The notes under the pieces were generated by a model. That model was not told where the DNA came from and did no database searches. It saw only the letters and a program-made list of their open reading frames with translations. Positions 18,615 to 27,243 of a DNA stretch of 64,000 nt are shown piece after piece. Origin of the DNA: Nannocystis pusilla (lineage in GTDB: Bacteria; Myxococcota_A; Polyangia; Nannocystales; Nannocystaceae); the NCBI RefSeq assembly GCF_026626665.1, contig NZ_JAPNKE010000002.1:3225204-3289203 (forward strand). The letters are read 5' to 3'. Position 1 is the first letter of the stretch. Every line of letters begins with the position of its first letter. Position numbers and translations under genes: made by a program.

Positions 18615-21600
18615 TCACCCGTCCTGCCCCTTGATCTCGCGCGGCTGGCGGGCGGGCTCGCGGACCAGCCCGAACACGATCGCCAGCAGGTCGTCGTCGC
18701 TCACCACCATCGCCTCCGCTCCGCGGCCGGGCGCCGCCGCCAGTCCCACGATCACCGCGTCGAGCACGGCCCCGCGGCGCCCCGGATCGAGCCCGGCGAC
18801 GAGCTGTTGCAGCGCCTCCTTGCGGGTCGCCGCGTCGCCCGTGGTCGCCAGCGCCGCGGCCGCTCGCACCCGCGCCTGGCCGCTCAGCCCGCGCAGGGCC
18901 GCCAGCCTGGCCGGCTGCATCGCGTCGACGCCGCAGAACGCCTCGGCCTCGACCGGCAGCGGGGCCGCGCCCGCCGCCGCCGAGCCGTCGGTCCTGTCCT
19001 TCGCGCCATGTCCCGGAGCACCTGCCCCCTTGGCCATGCCCTTGTCGACAGGTCCCTGAGCACCTTGCCCTTTGGACATGTCCTTCCCGACCGCCAGCCG
19101 CGGATCGCCGAGCGGCGTCAGCGGGGCCAGCTCGGCCGCCAGCTGCGCCGGCGCCAGGGCGGGCGCCGTGACCCCGGGGACATCGCCGCCGAACGCCCGC
19201 TCGATCCGGCGGAACCCGGCCGGGTGCGTGAGCACCACCGCGAGCTCGGGCCACAGCGCCGCGCGCACGAGCGCGGCCGCCTGCTCGTCGGTCCACGCGT
19301 ACTCGGCCAGCGCCAGCGCCAGCGCCTCGCGCGCGTGCCAGCGGCGCGCCGGCGGGACCTCGGCGAGGTAGCTCTCGACCCCGCGGATCAGCGCCTCGCG
19401 GCCGGCCTCGGCCTGACGCGGCGCCCAGGCGTCGTTCGCGTCCCGCACCGCCCGCACCGTGAGCCGCAGCCGCACGTCCTCGGCCTCCGCGCCCTCGACC
19501 CCGTGCAGCAGCAACTGCCGCAGCGACAGCAGCTCGTAGTGCCGCGCGTCGATCCACCCGGCCATCCGCGCCGCTCGCCGCCACACCGCGCGCGGATCGG
19601 CCGAGGCCGCCGCGGCCGCCTGCGCCAGCTGATCGGCGTGATCGCGGCGGCCCAGCACCAGCGCCAGCTCCGACTGCAGCGCCAGCTGCCCGGCCGCGAC
19701 CTCCTGCGGCACGTGGGCGAGGGTGTCGGCCAGCGCCTCCACGGCCACCCGCGTGTCGGCGGCGTACATCAGCGGCACCGCCACCCGCCCGGCGCAGTCG
19801 AGCGTCAGGTCGGCCTCGATCGCCCCGCGCAGCGCGTCCCCGAGCTCCGGCGCCCCGAGGCCCTCGACGCGGGCCCGCCGGAGCGTCTCCGCCAGCGCTC
19901 CGCTCGCCCCCGGGGCCAGCGACTCGGCCAGCAGCGGGCACGCGGCCCCCCGCGGCCCCGCCGGCGCGCGCGTGGGCCGACTCGGTGGCGCGTCGCTCCT
20001 GCTCCGCAAGCCATGTCTCTCCGAACACCTGCACGACCGCCGCGCGATCGTCGGCGTCGCCGCAGCGCTCGCCGCAGGCCGCCCGCTCGAGCACGATCGC
20101 CGAGCCGGCCGCCCGCACGAGGTCGTCGGTCGGCGCGCTGCGGACCACCGTGGCCAGGGCCAGCGCCCCCACGGCCGCCCCGCCGCCAGCTCGTGTCGAG
20201 CCTCGGCCGCCGCCAGCTCGGCGATCGCCGGCAACCCGCGCGCCTGCCCCTCGGCCAGCCCCCACGCCGCGATCGCCAGCGCCTGGTCGCGCCGCCCCGC
20301 GGCCCCGCGCAGGCGGGCCAGCTGCAGCAGCCGCGGCAGCGTCGAGGCGTCGACCGCCGCGCGCGCCGACCACAACGCCGGCGGCGGCACCGACCGCTGC
20401 GCCGGCCCGCTCGCAGCCGGCTCGGACCGGCCCGCGCTACCTGCTGTCCCTCCGGACAGCTTGGCATCGCCCGCCGGGCCCGTCGCTTCGCCTGTCCCTC
20501 CGGACAGCTTCGCAGCGCCCGCGGGGCTCGCCGCTTCGCCTGTCCCTCCGGACAGCTTCGCAACGCCCGCGGGGCTCGACGATTCGCCTGTCCCTCCGGA
20601 CATCTTCGCAACGCCCGCCGGGCTCGACGCTTCGCCTGTCCCTCCGGGCAGCTTCGCAACGCCCGCCGGGCCCGTCGCTTCGCCTGTCCCTCCGGACACC
20701 TTCGCAGCACCCGCCGGGCCCGTCGCTTCGCCTGTCCCTCCGGACACCTTCGCCGCGCCCGCGGGGGCCGTCGCTTCACCTGTCCCTCCGGACAGCTTCT
20801 CCGCGCCCGCGGGGGCAGTCGCTTTACCTGTCCCTCCGGACACCTTCTTGCCGCCCGCCGGGCCCCGCTTCGCGTCCGCCTTGTCGGCTCCGCGCTCTCC
20901 GGCCGTCTCCCGCGCCAGGTCGTCCGCCACCGCAGCCGCCCGCCCCGGCGCCGCCCGGCCGCCGAGGCTGCCCGTCAGCGCCATCTCGGCGCTCGGCAGA
21001 TCTCCGAGCAGCACGAACACCCGCCAGCTCATCGCCGCCGCCCCCGGGTCGTCGTCCGCCGCGTCGAGCAGGCGGATCACCGTGCTCGCGGTCGACCGCG
21101 CCGCGTCGTCCCCCGGCAGCTCGTAGCCCGGCCCCAGCTGCGCCAGCCGCAGCCGCACGTAATCCCGCGCCAGCTGGGACACCCGGGCGTCCGCCGCCGC
21201 CACCACGTCCGCCGCCGCCGACTCGCCGATCCACCCGCGCAGCTCGTCGAGGTCGACGATGTCGAGCCCCAGCTCGCCGCGCAGCTCCGCCGCCAGCAGC
21301 TCGGCCACGTCGCCCGGATCGAGCTGCACCGCCAGCCTGGCCGCCGCCTCGCGCAGCGCCGCCGGTCCGGCCGCCCGCGCCTGCGCGAGCGCCTGCGTCA
21401 GCGCCTGCGTGCGCGCGTCGAGCGACGGCGGCCGGCAGCGCTCCCTCGCAGCCGACCAGCGTCCGCTGCGCCCGCGCCTGGATCTTCGCCGCCGCCACCA
21501 CTTCTTCGTGCAGCGCACGGTCGGCCCGCCACTGCACCTCGTCGGCGCTCGACTTGCCCTTGGGACAGATCATCGCCACCCGCCGGAGGTCGAGGTCGGC

Positions 21601-22059
21601 CGCCAGCGCCTCGCCCTCGGCCAGGAACCGCGCCGCCCGGCGCCGGAACAGCCCGCAGACGTCCTGGCGCCCGGCCAGCGGATCGGTCTCCAGGCTGGCC
21701 GCGCGGGCGTAGTGCGCCGCCGCCAGCCCGGTCAGGCCCTCGGTCGCCTCGAGGTCGGCCAGCGCCACCAGCGAGGGCAGCTCGGCGTGCTTGCGGAAGT
21801 CGCGGAGCAGCACCGCCCGCGCCTCGTCCGCCCGCCCGAGCGCCACCAGCGAGCGGGCCCACGCCCGCGCCGCCTTGCCGCGCGGCAGGATCCGGGCCTG
21901 CCCGGCGCGGGCCACCACCTCCTCGTGGCGGCCCTGCTCGGACAGCCGCGGCAGGCGCGAGTGGCACGCGACCGTACCTGTCCCGAAGAACATGGCCCAA
22001 GCGACCAGCGCTTTCCGCCATGTCCCAAAGGACCGGCAGCGCCGCCCCTCGCTCGTCAC
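18615..22059 (-). CDS. very large lipoprotein with helical repeats and two repeat insertions (three frameshifts)
   Basis: About 1150 residues after repair. Start taken as GTG 22059, which gives a lipoprotein signal (RSFGTWRKALVAWAMFFG, then Cys at VAC). ATG 22254 overlaps the upstream stop but adds a repeat-derived leader. Most of the protein is Ala/Leu-rich helical repeats of TPR/SEL1 type (LRDFRKHAELPSLVALADLE, LALQSELALVLGRRDHADQL). The middle holds nine 16-residue repeats (KLSGGTGEATGPAGAA type). A second insertion near 18985-19090 encodes GKDMSKGQGAQGPVDKGMAK. Frame changes lie in C-runs at 21443, 20178 and 19946. Function unknown; probably a periplasmic or surface scaffold. Confidence 0.65.
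20441..20850. repeat. 48-bp tandem repeat, nine palindrome cores
   Basis: Nine cores TGTCCCTCCGGACA (or near copies) begin at 20445 and recur at exactly 48-bp steps to 20829. The unit encodes 16 residues, so the array stays in frame inside the large lipoprotein. Units differ by scattered substitutions, mostly outside the palindrome core. Confidence 0.93.
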
Positions 22060-22250
22060 ACCTTCGTCCTGCCGAGCCGAGCCGTGCCGCTCGCGTCCGT
22101 CCCTCGGAGCCGCTCGGGCCAGCCGCTCGGACTGGCCCAGCCCGCTCTCGGTCCTCATTCCCTCGTCCTGCGGAGCGAACCCGTCGGCATCGGCGGTCAT
22201 GCTCAGGCCCTGCCGCTCGGACCGGCGAGGGCCTCCGCCGGCGGCGGTCG

Positions 22251-22922
22251 TCATTCCGCGGCCCCGCCGACGGGAGCCGGACAGGCCAGCGCCGCCGCGC
22301 CGCCCGCCTCCTCGATCAGCTTCGCCAGCAGCCGGCGATCGCCCGCACCGAGCCGATCTTCCATCCCCTTGGCCGCGCACAGCGGCTCCTTCGCCGAGTC
22401 CGAGTCGCCCAGCGTGATGTAGCCGCTCGCCAGTCGCAGCTGGGCGATCGGCCGCTCCGGGTGGGCCTCGACCTCCTTCTCGAGCAGCTCGATCCCCGTC
22501 TCCGAGTCGCCGTGCTTGAGCAGCCGCGACGGCGCCGCCACGTACAGCGACCCGAGCAGATGCGTCGCCGCCCCCTCGCGGAAGTCGGGCTCCTTCTCGC
22601 GGGCCTTGCGGGCGTACGCCTCGGCCTCGGTCACCAGCCCGCCCGCCTGCAGCCCGCGATTTTCTGCCAGCCGGCCGGCGATGGCGGCGCGGGCGAACGC
22701 GTAGGCGGCCGTGTCCTCTTCCCAGCTCGAGATCAGCGCGTAGGCGTCCTCGCGATCGGACGGCTTGTCGGTCTGGGCGTCGATCTGGGCCTCGAGCGCC
22801 TCGTACACGGCGATCGGGTCGTGGGCCTCGGCGGCCGCCGCGAACTTCGGGTTCTGCGTGTTGCCGTGCGGGCGACAACCGGCGAGCGCGACGAGGATGA
22901 CGGCGAGGAGCGAGCTGCGCAT
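22251..22922 (-). CDS. TPR-like lipoprotein
   Basis: Start ATG 22922 gives MRSSLLAVILVALAGCRPHG, a clean lipoprotein signal with lipobox LAGC; an ATG ten codons upstream would only lengthen the n-region. The mature part is helical (AVYEALEAQIDAQTDKPSD, AYALISSWEEDTAAYAFARA, GIELLEKEVEAHPERPIAQLRLASGYITLGD) and resembles tetratricopeptide repeats, typical of assembly scaffolds. It lies 34 bases after the PhnD-like gene, and its stop codon overlaps a possible ATG of the large lipoprotein gene, so the three probably form one operon. No catalytic motif is visible. Confidence 0.75.
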   Translation of the reverse strand: MRSSLLAVILVALAGCRPHGNTQNPKFAAAAEAHDPIAVYEALEAQIDAQTDKPSDREDAYALISSWEEDTAAYAFARAAIAGRLAENRGLQAGGLVTEAEAYARKAREKEPDFREGAATHLLGSLYVAAPSRLLKHGDSETGIELLEKEVEAHPERPIAQLRLASGYITLGDSDSAKEPLCAAKGMEDRLGAGDRRLLAKLIEEAGGAAALACPAPVGGAAE

Positions 22923-22956
22923 CGCCGGCAGGAATACCACGGCGCTCGCCACGCGG

Positions 22957-23796
22957 TCACTTGTCGTAGGCCGACATCACGCTGGCGTAGTCGGAGGCGC
23001 TCGCGCTCTTGAAGGCCGACAGCCCGGCTTCGCGGCAGGTCGCCTTGCCGTCGCCGGCGCAGATCTTCCCGAGGCTGCTCTGGAACGCCTTGCGCTCCGC
23101 CGCGGGCGCCGACGGGAACGCGACGACCACCATCGGCGGCAGCTTGTCCGACGCCCAGATCGACTTCACCGCCGCGCCGCCCTCGATCTTGCCGAGCTCG
23201 GCCAGCTGCGCGTCGTCGACGAGGGCGCACTCGGCCTCGCCGCTCGTCACCTTCTTCAGCGTCTGCACCGGCCGCTTGGTCTCGACCAGCGTGAAGTCGC
23301 CGAGCGTGAACTTGCCGGCGCCGATCACCTTGTCGATGAACTTGCGGTCGTCGGCGTGGTCGCTCGCCAGGGTCTTGCCCTTGCAGCCGGCCAGGTCCGC
23401 CTGGTTCTTGCTGATGATGTGGTACTGCCGCCCGCCGGCCTGAGCGACCTCGGCCTGGCCGATGACGTCGAGCTTGTGCTTGGGACCGAGGGCCAGGAAC
23501 GCGGCCAGCGACATGATCCCGTAGTGCGGGTCGACCGAGTGGATCTGCGTCTCCGCGGCTTCGCGGCTCGTGAGGTACTTGCCCGCGCTCGCAGTCCAGC
23601 CGTTCTGCTTCGCCACCACCGCGATGAGCTTGTCGATCAAGGGCTGGGCCTGCGCCGCGCTGCCGACTCCGTGCTCCTTGATCACCAGCACGTTGACGGT
23701 GCCATCACCCGCCTTGGCCGTTTGCGTGGCCGTCCCGACGGCGACACAGCAAGCGGCGGCGAGGGCGATGGAAGCGAGTCTGCGTGAAACGGGCAT
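22957..23796 (-). CDS. PhnD-like phosphate/phosphonate-type periplasmic binding protein
   Basis: 279 residues from ATG 23796, preceded by AGGAG at good spacing. Residues 1-30 form a Sec signal (LASIALAAACCVAVGTATQT). The mature part is a type 2 periplasmic binding fold of the PhnD class (VNVLVIKEHGVGSAAQAQP, HYGIMSLAAFLAL, KGKTLASDHADDRKFIDKVI, VTSGEAECALVDDAQLAEL). PhnD proteins normally feed an ABC permease, but no permease or ATPase gene is in the window. It may serve a distant transporter or act as a sensor. It heads the probable operon with the two lipoprotein genes downstream. Confidence 0.8.
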   Translation of the reverse strand: MPVSRRLASIALAAACCVAVGTATQTAKAGDGTVNVLVIKEHGVGSAAQAQPLIDKLIAVVAKQNGWTASAGKYLTSREAAETQIHSVDPHYGIMSLAAFLALGPKHKLDVIGQAEVAQAGGRQYHIISKNQADLAGCKGKTLASDHADDRKFIDKVIGAGKFTLGDFTLVETKRPVQTLKKVTSGEAECALVDDAQLAELGKIEGGAAVKSIWASDKLPPMVVVAFPSAPAAERKAFQSSLGKICAGDGKATCREAGLSAFKSASASDYASVMSAYDK

Positions 23797-24007
23797 GTTG
23801 TCTCCTGGCGCGCTTGGACGGGCCTGCCTCTGAACTATGCACCGTCTCGCCGCCGCGGCGAAACCTAGCGCGGGCGGGCCGCCCGCTCGGGTTTACGGGC
23901 GAATTGCCGCGCTCGCCAGGGGCCTCTCGGCCGTCCGCCAACTCACGCCCTGCGGCCTTGCGCGTGCCCCCGAGATCGGCCTGCCGGTGATCGGCGACAC
24001 AATCCGG

Positions 24008-24538
24008 TCACGCGCGCGAGCTCGGGCGCCGGCACGGCATGAACGCCAGCAGCAGCGCCAGCGCGACCGCGGCGCCGACCGCCGCCAGGCCCCACGCGCT
24101 CGGGCTCGTCGCCTCGCTCGCCAGCCCGAGCGCCGCGCGGGCCTGCGCCAGCACGCTGCCCCGCTCGCTGAGCCCGAACAGCGGCGCCAGCGTGGTGTAA
24201 GCGGCGATCGTCGCCAGCGCGTAGAACAGCCCGAGGATCCAGCTGCGGACCCGCGGATCGAGCCCGGAGCCGGCGATCTCGACCGAGTGCGTGGCGTTCA
24301 ACACGTCCTTCGCGAACATCGGATCGTTGCGCTGCCGCACGCTGTCGAACAGCTCGAGCTCGCGGTCGACGAAGCGGCCGAGCTCGGCGCGGCACTCCGG
24401 ATCGGACTCGACCAGCGATCGGATCTCCGGCGGCAACCACGTCTGGCCGCGAGGGTCGCGCTTGAGCGTGCTCGACTGCACGTCGAGCTCCTCGAGGAAG
24501 GCGCGCAGCCGGACGATCGATGGCGATGCTTCAGGCAT
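24008..24538 (-). CDS. membrane protein, probable anti-sigma factor of the adjacent ECF sigma
   Basis: 176 residues from ATG 24538, overlapping the end of the sigma factor gene by eight bases. The soluble N-terminal half (IRSLVESDPECRAELGRFVD) resembles the helical sigma-binding region of anti-sigma factors. Two hydrophobic segments follow (WILGLFYALATIAAYTTLA, LAAVGAAVALALLLAFMPC). No zinc-binding HxxxCxxC motif is seen. Gene order (sigma then membrane protein, overlapping) is the main evidence that it holds the sigma at the membrane until a signal releases it. Confidence 0.65.
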   Translation of the reverse strand: MPEASPSIVRLRAFLEELDVQSSTLKRDPRGQTWLPPEIRSLVESDPECRAELGRFVDRELELFDSVRQRNDPMFAKDVLNATHSVEIAGSGLDPRVRSWILGLFYALATIAAYTTLAPLFGLSERGSVLAQARAALGLASEATSPSAWGLAAVGAAVALALLLAFMPCRRPSSRA

Positions 24539-25163
24539 CCTCGGCCTCGACCTCGCCCGAACCCCAACCGTCGAGGTGCTCGCGCAACATCCGCTTGGCG
24601 CGGTGGAGGTGCGTCTTGACTGTCCCGAGAGGCAGCTCGAGGATCTCCGCGATCTCCGGGTACGACACGTCCTCGAGGTAGTACAGCATCACGACCGCCC
24701 GGTAGCGCTCGGGCAGCGCGCCGATCGCCGCGTCGAGGTCCTTGCGCATGTCGCAGCGGTTCGCCGACGTCGACGTCTCGGGGGCCATCGCGCCGGCCTC
24801 GAAGTTCTCGGGCAGCGCCGCCAGCTCGCGCACGCGGGCGCGGTGGTTCAGATAGACGTTGTAGGCGATCCGGTACAGCCAGGTCGAGAACCGGGCCCGG
24901 CCCTCGAAGCCACACAGACCGCGATAGGCGCGGAGGAACACCTCCTGCGCGAGGTCGTCGGCGAGGTTGCGGTCGCTCGTGAGGCGCAGGAGCAGGCCGC
25001 GGACCTTGCCCTGATGCCGCCGGAGCAGCTCGCCGAACGCCTTTTCACCGTCGGCTCGGCCGGCCGCCTGGACCAGCGCCTCGTCGCCGAGATCGGCCAG
25101 GTTCTGGGTCTTGCGGAGCCCGAACCCGAGCCATGAGAGCGCTGCTGTGGACACCTTGCTCAT
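24531..25163 (-). CDS. ECF-type RNA polymerase sigma factor
   Basis: 210 residues from ATG 25163, preceded by a strong GAGGA site and overlapping the upstream stop as ATGA. Region 2 is seen in LLRLTSDRNLADDLAQEVFL and RARFSTWLYRIAYNVYLNH. Region 4 is seen in LPERYRAVVMLYYLEDVSYP and ILELPLGTVKTHLHRAKRML. This is a normal sigma-70 family ECF factor that directs RNA polymerase to stress or envelope promoters. The extended N-terminus (35 residues) is not conserved. It lies between a DUF6249-like membrane protein and a probable anti-sigma factor, all overlapping, so the three are made together and probably autoregulated. Confidence 0.93.
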   Translation of the reverse strand: MSKVSTAALSWLGFGLRKTQNLADLGDEALVQAAGRADGEKAFGELLRRHQGKVRGLLLRLTSDRNLADDLAQEVFLRAYRGLCGFEGRARFSTWLYRIAYNVYLNHRARVRELAALPENFEAGAMAPETSTSANRCDMRKDLDAAIGALPERYRAVVMLYYLEDVSYPEIAEILELPLGTVKTHLHRAKRMLREHLDGWGSGEVEAEDA

Positions 25164-25648
25164 GAGTTCCTCTTGCGCGACGCGGCGAACGAAGCGAGAT
25201 AGCCGAGACCGATAAAGCCGGGGATGAGGCCCGTGGGGCCGAGGCCGGGCATGCTGACCGAAGCGCCGAGCAGACCCAGGCCGGCGAAGATGAGCACGAT
25301 CCCGCGTCGCAGGTCGCCCTGGGCCGACGACGGGAACAGATCGTGCGGGGGATCCATGCCCTTTTCGAGGTAGCGTCGCGCCAGCTCGAATCGGCCTTCC
25401 TCGCCGCGCTGGCGGATCCTCACCACCGCGATCACCGCGATCACCAGCAGCGCCAGGAACGCCACGTCGACGACCACCGACGACGCGCACACGTCCGCGC
25501 CGCCGCTCGGTCCGGTCGGGCCGCCCCACCAGAACGAGCCGATGCGGGTAAAGCAGCCGCGGGTCGCCATCGCGGCGCCCTCGACCAGGTCATCGATGTG
25601 CAGGCCGAACCCGCCGTAGTCCAGAGCTGACAAAAAGGTGCGCAGCAT
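25160..25648 (-). CDS. DUF6249-like small membrane protein
   Basis: 162 residues from ATG 25648, ending in a four-base overlap (ATGA) with the sigma factor. It has one helix in the middle (VVDVAFLALLVIAVIAVV), a short cytoplasmic stretch with RRYLEKGMDPPHDLF, the feature that recalls DUF6249, and two further helices near the C-terminus (GIVLIFAGLGLLGASVS, GLIPGFIGLGYLASFAA). Proteins of this kind are often encoded beside ECF sigma factors and may take part in signal sensing (inference from neighbours). Confidence 0.65.
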   Translation of the reverse strand: MLRTFLSALDYGGFGLHIDDLVEGAAMATRGCFTRIGSFWWGGPTGPSGGADVCASSVVVDVAFLALLVIAVIAVVRIRQRGEEGRFELARRYLEKGMDPPHDLFPSSAQGDLRRGIVLIFAGLGLLGASVSMPGLGPTGLIPGFIGLGYLASFAASRKRNS

Positions 25649-25684
25649 CGACCCTCGTACGACCCGACCAGGGTCCCCGCGGTT

Positions 25685-26271
25685 TCACCCCGAAGCAAGC
25701 GGCGATGCAGGCAATTGCTGGCGATACCGCGCCCACAGGGTCTCGAAGGTGAGGTGTCGGGGGGCTCAGCCTCTGCATTTGCAGCCCCCGCCTCGCGCAA
25801 AGCTTGCGCCACCGCCCGGTAAGCCGCCTCGACCGTGGCCGGCAGCTCGGCCGGATGCGCCGCGCGCGTGGCGTCGACCAGCGCCGCGAACTCGGCGCCC
25901 TCGCTCACCCCATAGAAGACCCCCTGGATCTCGACCTGCTCCTTGAACCACGCATCGACGTCGCCGCCCGCCGGCGCGTAGGCGCAGGACAGCACCGAGC
26001 ACGCCAGTTCCTCCCACAGCAGCGCCCGCTGCTCCCCGGCCCGCAGGTCGAGCGGGATCAGCCCGTAGTCGAAGCCGTGGTCGTCGGCCAGGCGCCCGGC
26101 CTGGATCGCGTGGGCGAACTCGTGGACCAGGTTCGGCAGGCCGGCCGCCACCACCACGAACGGCCTGTCTCCCGGGTCGTCCGCGCGGCGGGCCCGGATC
26201 AGGTTGTCGTCGCCTGCCGCGATCACCACCTCCGCGCCCATCGCCGCCAGCGCGCGCGCCATGACCGGCAA
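25685..26271 (-). CDS. HExxH-type metallopeptidase-like protein (one frameshift)
   Basis: About 195 residues from ATG 26271 (a second ATG three codons in). The key feature is LPNLVHEFAHAIQAGRLADD, a zinc HEFAH motif of zincin type, followed by WEELACSVLSCAYA with a Glu that may be a third ligand. No signal peptide is seen, so the true start could lie upstream. The natural C-terminus is reached only after a frame change at the G-run 25759-25764 (one base missing), giving PPRHLTFETLWARYRQQL and a stop at 25685. Without repair the frame would run into the DUF6249-like gene. Substrate unknown. Confidence 0.65.
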
Positions 26272-26325
26272 CAGGGCGCCCCCGCGTCCGGGTGACCTGG
26301 CTCGACGAACAGGTTCAAGCCCGCC

Positions 26326-27030
26326 TCAGAACGCCCACTGCAGCCCGAGCACCACCTCGCGCCGGCTGGCCCGCAGATCGGCGCGCAGCCGCTTCTGCTG
26401 CAGCTTGCCGACCGTCAGCATGGCGATCCCGCCGGCCAGCAGCAGCACCCCGGGGATGAGCAGCGCGGCCGTGGCGCGATTTCGCGCAGGCTCCAGACAA
26501 CCGTTGCCAGCGTGGTCCTGGCGCGGATCGCAGGCCTCCTGCTGCTCCAGCGTGTTGACCTTGGCCTGCGACATCGCGATCCCGCCGCCCGTCAGCACCG
26601 CACCGATGCCGATGAACACCGCCCCGCTGCGCACCCAGCTGCGGGCCCGCTGCGCCTCCGGGCTGTCGACGAGCGGGTCGTAGGGCACCTCGTCCTCGTC
26701 CTCTTCATCCTCGGCCGGCCCCTCCGGCTGCACCGGCGGCGTCGTCGTCTCCGGCGTCGAGGCCGACGGTGCCGTCGCGCTCGCCGAGCTCGTGCCCTCC
26801 GTCGACATCGGCGCTCCGGTCGGCGCCACCGCACCCGCAGGCGGCTGGGCAGGCAGCGGCTCCGGCACCGCGGGCGTCGTCTCGGCGCCCGGCGCCTCGG
26901 GACCCGCGGGCGTCGCCCCGCCAGCGCCCGGCGCATCGATCACCGCGTCGTCGCCCGTGTACTCGCGCGTGGTGGGCGGGCCGGCGAGGAGCGACCCACT
27001 GACCAAAACATGCAAGGCGACGCGCAGCAC
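26326..27030 (-). CDS. Pro-rich exported protein with two C-terminal membrane helices
   Basis: Start GTG 27030 (VLRVALHVLVSGSLLAGPP, signal-like). A Pro/Ala/Thr-rich spacer of about 90 residues follows, then acidic EDEEDEDEVPYDP, then two helices (VFIGIGAVLTGGGIAM, AALLIPGVLLLAGGIAML) and a C-terminus ending in GLQWAF. A similar GLQW-type end appears on the protein at 58834-59754, suggesting one family of envelope proteins. Divergent from the gene starting at 27244. Function unknown. Confidence 0.65.
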   Translation of the reverse strand: MLRVALHVLVSGSLLAGPPTTREYTGDDAVIDAPGAGGATPAGPEAPGAETTPAVPEPLPAQPPAGAVAPTGAPMSTEGTSSASATAPSASTPETTTPPVQPEGPAEDEEDEDEVPYDPLVDSPEAQRARSWVRSGAVFIGIGAVLTGGGIAMSQAKVNTLEQQEACDPRQDHAGNGCLEPARNRATAALLIPGVLLLAGGIAMLTVGKLQQKRLRADLRASRREVVLGLQWAF

Positions 27031-27243
27031 GGGCCGCGAGACTACCACGGCCCCGGGCGCGCGAAAGGCCGCGACCGGCTGACCGCTCGCGTCGCCTCGT
27101 CTCGTGCCCGCCTCGGACAAACGTCGCCGCGGCCGGCCCAGGGCGCTCGAAAGGCACCTCCGTATGCCCCCACGGCGCTCGCTGGGCGCCGCCGTCTTCC
27201 GCCCCGGCTTGAACAAACCGCCGCGGCGGGTCACAGTCCCCGC

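Noticed and set aside
20441..20850. CRISPR-like regular array
   Set aside because: The period is exactly 48 bp, units are nearly identical throughout (no unique spacers), and it is an open coding frame.
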